In this document: positions 27,421 through 31,836 of the stretch, in pieces
Numbering within the stretch: position 1 is the stretch's first letter
Layout: each line of letters opens with the position of its first letter
Source: Zoogloea sp.
GTDB taxonomy: Bacteria > Pseudomonadota > Gammaproteobacteria > Burkholderiales > Rhodocyclaceae
DNA length: 31,836 bases
Assembly (NCBI GenBank): GCA_016720685.1
Contig: JADKKC010000048.1
Span: forward strand, 1-31,836
Direction: 5' to 3'
Position numbers and translations under genes: made by a program
The notes under the pieces: model-generated
What the model saw: the letters and a program-made list of their open reading frames with translations, nothing else
Databases searched by the model: none
What the model was told of the DNA's origin: nothing

Positions 27421-29747
27421 GATCCGTTGCAGCCACCCTGCGCCGCCCCACTTTCGAGTGGCTCACGGTGACCCTGCTATGTGTTTCGCTGGCCGTTCTG
27501 GCCGCGATGGAGGGCTGGCTGTGGCGGATCGACCAGAGCATTTACGACAGCGTCCTGGCCACCTGGACACACCCGCCAGGCGACGATGTGGCCATCATCT
27601 CGATCGACGACGTGAGCCTCAGCGAGATCGGCCGCTGGCCCTGGTCCCGACGCACCCATGCCGCACTCATCGACACTGCCCGCGACGCGGGCGCCTCGGC
27701 GGTGGTGCTGGACGTGCTGCTCGATACTCCCAGCCACGACGACGCAGAGGCGGATCAAGCCCTCGCCCGGTCGATGCAGGCCTATGGTCGGGTCATCCTG
27801 CCGCTGACCCAGGCCACCACCGGCACCCAGCTTACCGGCGAGGTGCTGCCGCTGCCGCTGTTCGCACAGTCAGCCGCCGCCATCGGGCATAGCCAGGTCG
27901 AGTTCGACACGGACGGCATCGCCCGCAGCGTGTACCTGTGGGAGGGCTTCGGCGCGGCGCGTCACCCCCAGCTCGCCCTGGCCCTTCTGCGCCTCGTCGC
28001 GCCCGCCGCGGCGCGCAACTACCCGCCGCCGCCTGTCGGCGAAGGGCTCGACCACCAGCAATGGCAGCGCGCCCAATGGCTGCGGATGCCTTTTTCCGGG
28101 CCGCCGGGCACCTATCCCCACTATTCCTACCGGGCCGTCCTGGCCGGCGAAGTACCCGCCGAAGCCCTGCGCGGCAAGGTGCTGCTGGTCGGCGCAACGG
28201 CCTCCGGCATGGCCGACGCGGTGCCGACCCCGGCCTCCGGCCTGTCGCGGCCGATGCCCGGTGTCGAGTTACAAGCCAATATTTTCGACGCGCTGCGCTC
28301 CGGGCTCGCCGTCAACCTGCTGCCGGCCTGGATTTCCGCACTGGTGGCCGGGGTTTTCGTCACGCTGCTGATGCTGACCCTGCTCTACGCCGAAGCCCGC
28401 ACCGGCCTCCTGGCCTCCTTCATGCTGGCCGGCCTGGCCGTGCTGCTCGCGGGCCTCGGGCTGCGCATGGGTGGCTGGTTCGGCCCGGCACCGGCCGTGC
28501 TCGGCTGCATGCTGGCCTACCCCCTGTGGAGCTGGCGCCGCCTCGAAGCCGCCCAGCGCTATCTCGACGCAGAACTGACCGCCCTGGAACGGGAAGGATC
28601 GCCGCTCGGCCTGACCCAGAGCACCGCCGGCCTCCCTGCCGCCGACCCGCTGGAGCAGCGCATCCGCATCGTCCGCCAGGCCGCCCAGCACCAGCGCGAC
28701 GTGCGCCGCTTCATCGCCGACACCCTCGAGCACCTGCCGATCGGCGTCGTGGTGATCGACCAGATGAACCGGGTCATCCTCCACAACGAGCGCGCCCGCC
28801 ATCTTCTGCGAGCCTTCCGCAGCGAGGCCCTGCTGGCCGCCCTGCGCGAGCTGCCGTGGCCGCCCTACGTGCCGATGCGCGACGGCCTGCCCGACCTCTC
28901 CGGTTTTTCCGGCACACGCCAGTTCGAACTCTCGCCCGACAAGAAACGCCACCTGCTGGTCTCGGTCGCCGATCTGGTCACCGAATCCAGCGGCCGGCCT
29001 GGACGGGTGATCGGCCTGGCCGACGTCACCGCCATGCACGAAGCCCAGCGCAGCCGCGAAGACACGATGCACTTCCTGTCCCACGACCTGCGCGCGCCGC
29101 TGGCCTCCATTCTCACGCTCATCGACGGCTACAGCGGCGATCCGGCCCAGCAGCTTGCGCAGATCCCGCGCATCACCCGCTACGCCCGCTCGGCCCTCGA
29201 CCTGGCCGACGGCCTGTTCCGTCTGGTCCGCGCCGAAGGCTCCGACCCCAAGGATTTCGTGGAACTCGACCTGGCCGGCCTGGTGGATTCTGCGGCCGAC
29301 GAAGTGTGGCCCCAGGCCCACGCCCGCGGCATCCGGGTCGACGTGGACACGCGGGACGCCGAAAAGGAGGAAGCCATCGTGCGGGGCGACTTCTCGCTGC
29401 TGCGCCGGGCCGTGATCAACCTGCTCACCAACGCCATCAAGTACGGCAGCGCCAGCAGCGTGGTGTCGGTAAGCCTCTCGGCCGAAGGGCCCGACTGGAT
29501 CATCCGCGTCCGCGACCAGGGGGCCGGCATTCCCGCCGACGCGCTGCCGCGGCTCTTCAAGCGCTTCTCGCGCATCGACAGTGAAGGCCGCGACAAGCCC
29601 ACCGGCGTCGGTCTCGGCCTGCTCATCGTCAAAACCGTGGCCGAACGTCACGGCGGCAACGTGGTCGTCGACAGCGAACCCGGCAAGGGCAGCACCTTCG
29701 AACTGCGCCTGCCCCTGCGCGACCTCGCCGCGGCGCGGCTGGCATGA
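27417..29747 (+). CDS. CHASE2-domain sensor histidine kinase
   Basis: This 776-residue inner-membrane sensor kinase has an N-terminal helix (about 13-36), a large periplasmic CHASE2 domain (about 40-295; VAIISIDDVSLSEIGRWPW and FDTDGIARSVYL are typical), three closely spaced helices (about 303-373) and a PAS-like segment (about 430-540; LEHLPIGVVVIDQMNRVILHN). The HisKA domain carries phospho-acceptor His556 in FLSHDLRAPLAS, and the HATPase domain has N box NLLTNAIKYGS (from about 668), DQGAGIPADALPRLFKRF and GVGLGLLIVK. All catalytic boxes are complete. It starts at a GTG inside the stop of the LysM-FecR gene without its own ribosome-binding site. The ligand is unknown; the coupled gene suggests an envelope signal. 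No response regulator follows it; the nearest is at 24419. Confidence 0.92.
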   Translation: MRSVAATLRRPTFEWLTVTLLCVSLAVLAAMEGWLWRIDQSIYDSVLATWTHPPGDDVAIISIDDVSLSEIGRWPWSRRTHAALIDTARDAGASAVVLDVLLDTPSHDDAEADQALARSMQAYGRVILPLTQATTGTQLTGEVLPLPLFAQSAAAIGHSQVEFDTDGIARSVYLWEGFGAARHPQLALALLRLVAPAAARNYPPPPVGEGLDHQQWQRAQWLRMPFSGPPGTYPHYSYRAVLAGEVPAEALRGKVLLVGATASGMADAVPTPASGLSRPMPGVELQANIFDALRSGLAVNLLPAWISALVAGVFVTLLMLTLLYAEARTGLLASFMLAGLAVLLAGLGLRMGGWFGPAPAVLGCMLAYPLWSWRRLEAAQRYLDAELTALEREGSPLGLTQSTAGLPAADPLEQRIRIVRQAAQHQRDVRRFIADTLEHLPIGVVVIDQMNRVILHNERARHLLRAFRSEALLAALRELPWPPYVPMRDGLPDLSGFSGTRQFELSPDKKRHLLVSVADLVTESSGRPGRVIGLADVTAMHEAQRSREDTMHFLSHDLRAPLASILTLIDGYSGDPAQQLAQIPRITRYARSALDLADGLFRLVRAEGSDPKDFVELDLAGLVDSAADEVWPQAHARGIRVDVDTRDAEKEEAIVRGDFSLLRRAVINLLTNAIKYGSASSVVSVSLSAEGPDWIIRVRDQGAGIPADALPRLFKRFSRIDSEGRDKPTGVGLGLLIVKTVAERHGGNVVVDSEPGKGSTFELRLPLRDLAAARLA

Positions 29748-29767
29748 CGGGGCACCTGGGTTAAGAT
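29739..29767 (+). promoter_or_regulatory. possible promoter of the AsmA-family gene
   Basis: CTGGCA (29739-29744) and TAAGAT (29762-29767) are 17 bases apart, each matching four of six consensus positions. The transcript would start near 29774, 24 bases before the ATG at 29798. The -35 overlaps the end of the kinase gene. Confidence 0.35.
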
Positions 29768-29797
29768 CACTGCGACGGGATCGTGGGTTCTCCTGAA

Positions 29798-31836
29798 ATG
29801 CGTTTCAAATACCTGAAATATCTGGCCTTCGCGCTGGGCGGCCTCAGCACGGTCGTGGCCAGCGGCGCGCTGTATCTTCATGCAAGCTTCGACGGCGCAC
29901 GCCTGGCCGCCGAGCTGAGCAGCCACACCAAGCAGCGCTACCAGCGCGCCCTGCGCTTCGACGGGCCGCTTGAACTGGTCATGTTCCCGCGCCTCGAATT
30001 GCGCCTGCCGCCCACCTCGCTCTCCGGGCGCAACGGCGACGGCGATTTCCTGGGCATCGAACAGGCCGCGATCGGCGTGCGCCTGCTGCCGCTGCTGGCC
30101 CAGCGGGTCGTCGTCGAGCGCATCCAGCTCGACGGCCTGCGCCTGGCCCTGTTGCGCACCAAAGACGGCAAGCTCAACGCCGCCGATCTGCTCGCGCCCC
30201 CCCACGCCGATGCGCCGCTGGATTTCGATGTGAACCGTCTCGGCGTCAGTCGCGGCGCGCTCACCTGGATCGACGAAGCCAGTGGACGCGGCCTCGCCCT
30301 GTCCAGCCTCGAACTGGGCACCGGCCGACTGGCCCGCCGTGCCGACGGCCAACTCGAACTCGCCGCCCGGCTGATCCAGGCCGCCCCGGACATCGACGCC
30401 CGCGTCGAACTGCAAACCAGCTACCACATCGAACCCGACACCGCCCCGCTGGCCCGCAAGCTGCAGCTCACCGCCACCGGCGAACTGGCCGGGCGCCCGG
30501 GCACTGAACTCGAATTCGCGCTCGCAGAGCTGCGTCTCGGCAGCGACACGCCACCCCGGCTCACCGGACTCGATCTGCTGGCCAAAGGCAAAACCGCTGA
30601 CGGCACGCTCGAACTGCACACCACCGCAGCCGAGCTCGTGCTGACGCCGGACGGCCCCGAAGCCGCCAGCGCCGAGGCCAGCCTGCGCCTGGACGGCAAG
30701 GCCCGGAAGAGCCACATCCATGCCCGCCTCACCGGACTGCACGGGCAGGGCAAGAACCTGTCCGTCGACACCCTCGCCACCGAACTGGACTGGAATGTCG
30801 CCGCCGGCCGCATCAAGGGCAAGCTCGACAGCCCCGCCCGCTGGCAGGGCGACACCCGCCTGCTCGATGTCCCCGGCCTCACCGGCGAACTCGACTTCAC
30901 GCCGGCGCACGCTGCCGCCCCCGTGAAAATCGCCGTGCAGGCGAGCGGGCGGGTCGACTTCGCCCGTGACAGCGCCACCGGCAAACTCGACCTGCATGCC
31001 GACGACAGCCACATCCAGGGCACCTGGAACCTCCCGCGCCTGTCGCCGCCGGCTCTCGGCCTCGACGTGGACGTGGACCGCCTCGACCTCGACCGCTACC
31101 TGGCCGAGGCCGGCAAACGCCCGCCAAAAACCGGCAAGGACGCCACCCCGCTCGACCTCGCCGCCCTCAAGGGCCATGACATCGATGCCGTGCTGCGCAT
31201 CGCCAGCCTGCGGGCCGGCGGGCTGCAGCTCGAACAACTGCGCCTGCCATTCAGCCTGCACAACGGCAAACTCGTCTCCACCGGCCACAGCCTTGCCCTT
31301 TACGGCGGCGCACTGGAAGGCACCCTCAGCCTCACCGCCGACGGCAACGCAATGAACTACCGGGGCTACCTGCAGAACGCCAGCCTGGCGCCGCTCATGC
31401 GCGCAGCCACCGGCGCCGAGCCCCTCACCGGCAACCTCAACCTCTTCGCCGAAGTCAGCAGCACCGGCGCCACGCCGGACGCGCTGCGCGGCGGCCCTCC
31501 GGGGCTGGCCCGCCTGGGGCTAAACAAACGGCAGCCTGCGCCGGCATCGACGCCACCGCCGCCTTCGGGACTGGCGCAGCGCAATCGAGGCGCGCCAGTC
31601 AGCGACGCCCGTCACGCCCCACCGAAACCACGCCACTGGGCGAGCTCACCGCCAGCTTCCAGATCAGCGACGGTGTCGCCCGCAGCAGCGATCTCATGAA
31701 CCAGGGCAGCCCCATCGGCCTCACCGGGGGTGGTGAGTTCAAGCTCACCACCGGCCACCTCAACGCCCTCACCCGGGTCAGCCTGCTGGCGCTGCCGCCG
31801 GGCGCGGACGGCGCGCTGCTCGCCAGCCTGCGCGGC
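29798..31836 (+). CDS. AsmA-family protein, truncated at right edge, with several indels after 31500
   Basis: AsmA-like proteins are inner-membrane-anchored, mostly periplasmic beta-rich proteins linked to phospholipid transport and outer-membrane assembly. The N-terminal helix (YLKYLAFALGGLSTVVASGALYL) is followed by the family's opening region: GARLAAELSSHTKQRYQRAL, PRLELRLPPTSLSGRNG, AAIGVRLLPLLAQRVVVERI and LRLALLRTKDGKLNAADLL. The frame is clean to about 31515. From there the AsmA C-terminal sequence continues only if frames are switched repeatedly: LARLGLN, then GSLR, IDATAA, LRDWRSAIEARQ, then TPLGELTASFQISDGVARSSDL to the window end. At least four indels fall between about 31518 and 31622. 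The ATG at 29798 is preferred; a GTG at 29783 is in frame. The gene runs off the edge. Confidence 0.88.

Noticed and set aside
28269..31288. Long minus-strand frames opposite the kinase and AsmA genes (28269-29651 and 29648-31288)
   Set aside because: Both oppose strongly supported genes and have shadow-like composition.

Overview
The window is a continuous stretch of GC-rich, gene-dense chromosome with no rRNA, tRNA, insertion sequence, phage gene or CRISPR array that I can see. Protein content (PEP-CTERM esterase, divergent xthA/pyrE pair, DUF3683-type fused lactate/glycolate oxidoreductase, LysM-FecR plus CHASE2 kinase pair, cobalamin genes) and codon composition suggest a betaproteobacterium, most likely Rhodocyclales. 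That placement comes from recognising families, not from a search.

Layout. 1-1544 (-): start of a P2-type cation-pumping ATPase running off the left edge. 1671-2886 (+): rtcB RNA ligase, reading frame broken. 2975-3748 (+): lone PhnE-type permease. 3873-5542 (+): UbiB/AarF-family kinase, broken. 5720-6883 (+): acyltransferase 3. 6899-8420 (-): ilvA, broken; diverging from it at 8513 (+) is a RidA-family protein that could clear the reactive imines IlvA makes. 9033-10085 (+): secreted GDSL esterase with a PEP-CTERM tail. 10305-14207 (+): 1300-residue FAD/Fe-S 2-hydroxyacid dehydrogenase. 14277-15005 (-): exported beta-carbonic anhydrase. 15187-19294 (+): cobalamin operon of a divergent CobL-like protein, cobA and cobB, ending in an extreme C-rich tract. 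19361-20902 (-): yqjD-yqjE-yqjK-like membrane proteins followed by a purine phosphoribosyltransferase. 21202-21990 (-) xthA and 22024-22671 (+) pyrE share a 33-base gap. Then a secreted cysteine-containing coiled-coil protein, gloC-like hydrolase, OmpR-type response regulator, mscL (-), a LysM-FecR protein translationally coupled to a CHASE2 histidine kinase, and an AsmA-family protein running off the right edge.

Quality. At least five otherwise well-conserved genes carry single-base frameshifts, with a cluster of about four indels within about 120 bases near the right end. One lies in a homopolymer. All inspected active-site motifs of RtcB, UbiB-like and IlvA are intact on both sides of the breaks. 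Read errors in a draft assembly explain this better than simultaneous decay of housekeeping genes, and the broken genes should be read as probably intact in the organism.

Most interesting biology: the LysM-FecR/CHASE2 kinase pair with a nearby partnerless response regulator (a candidate envelope-sensing two-component system), and the CobL-like protein whose S-adenosylmethionine motifs look eroded although it sits in an otherwise normal cob operon and has a long charged N-terminal extension. I did not find a clearly unprecedented multi-gene system.
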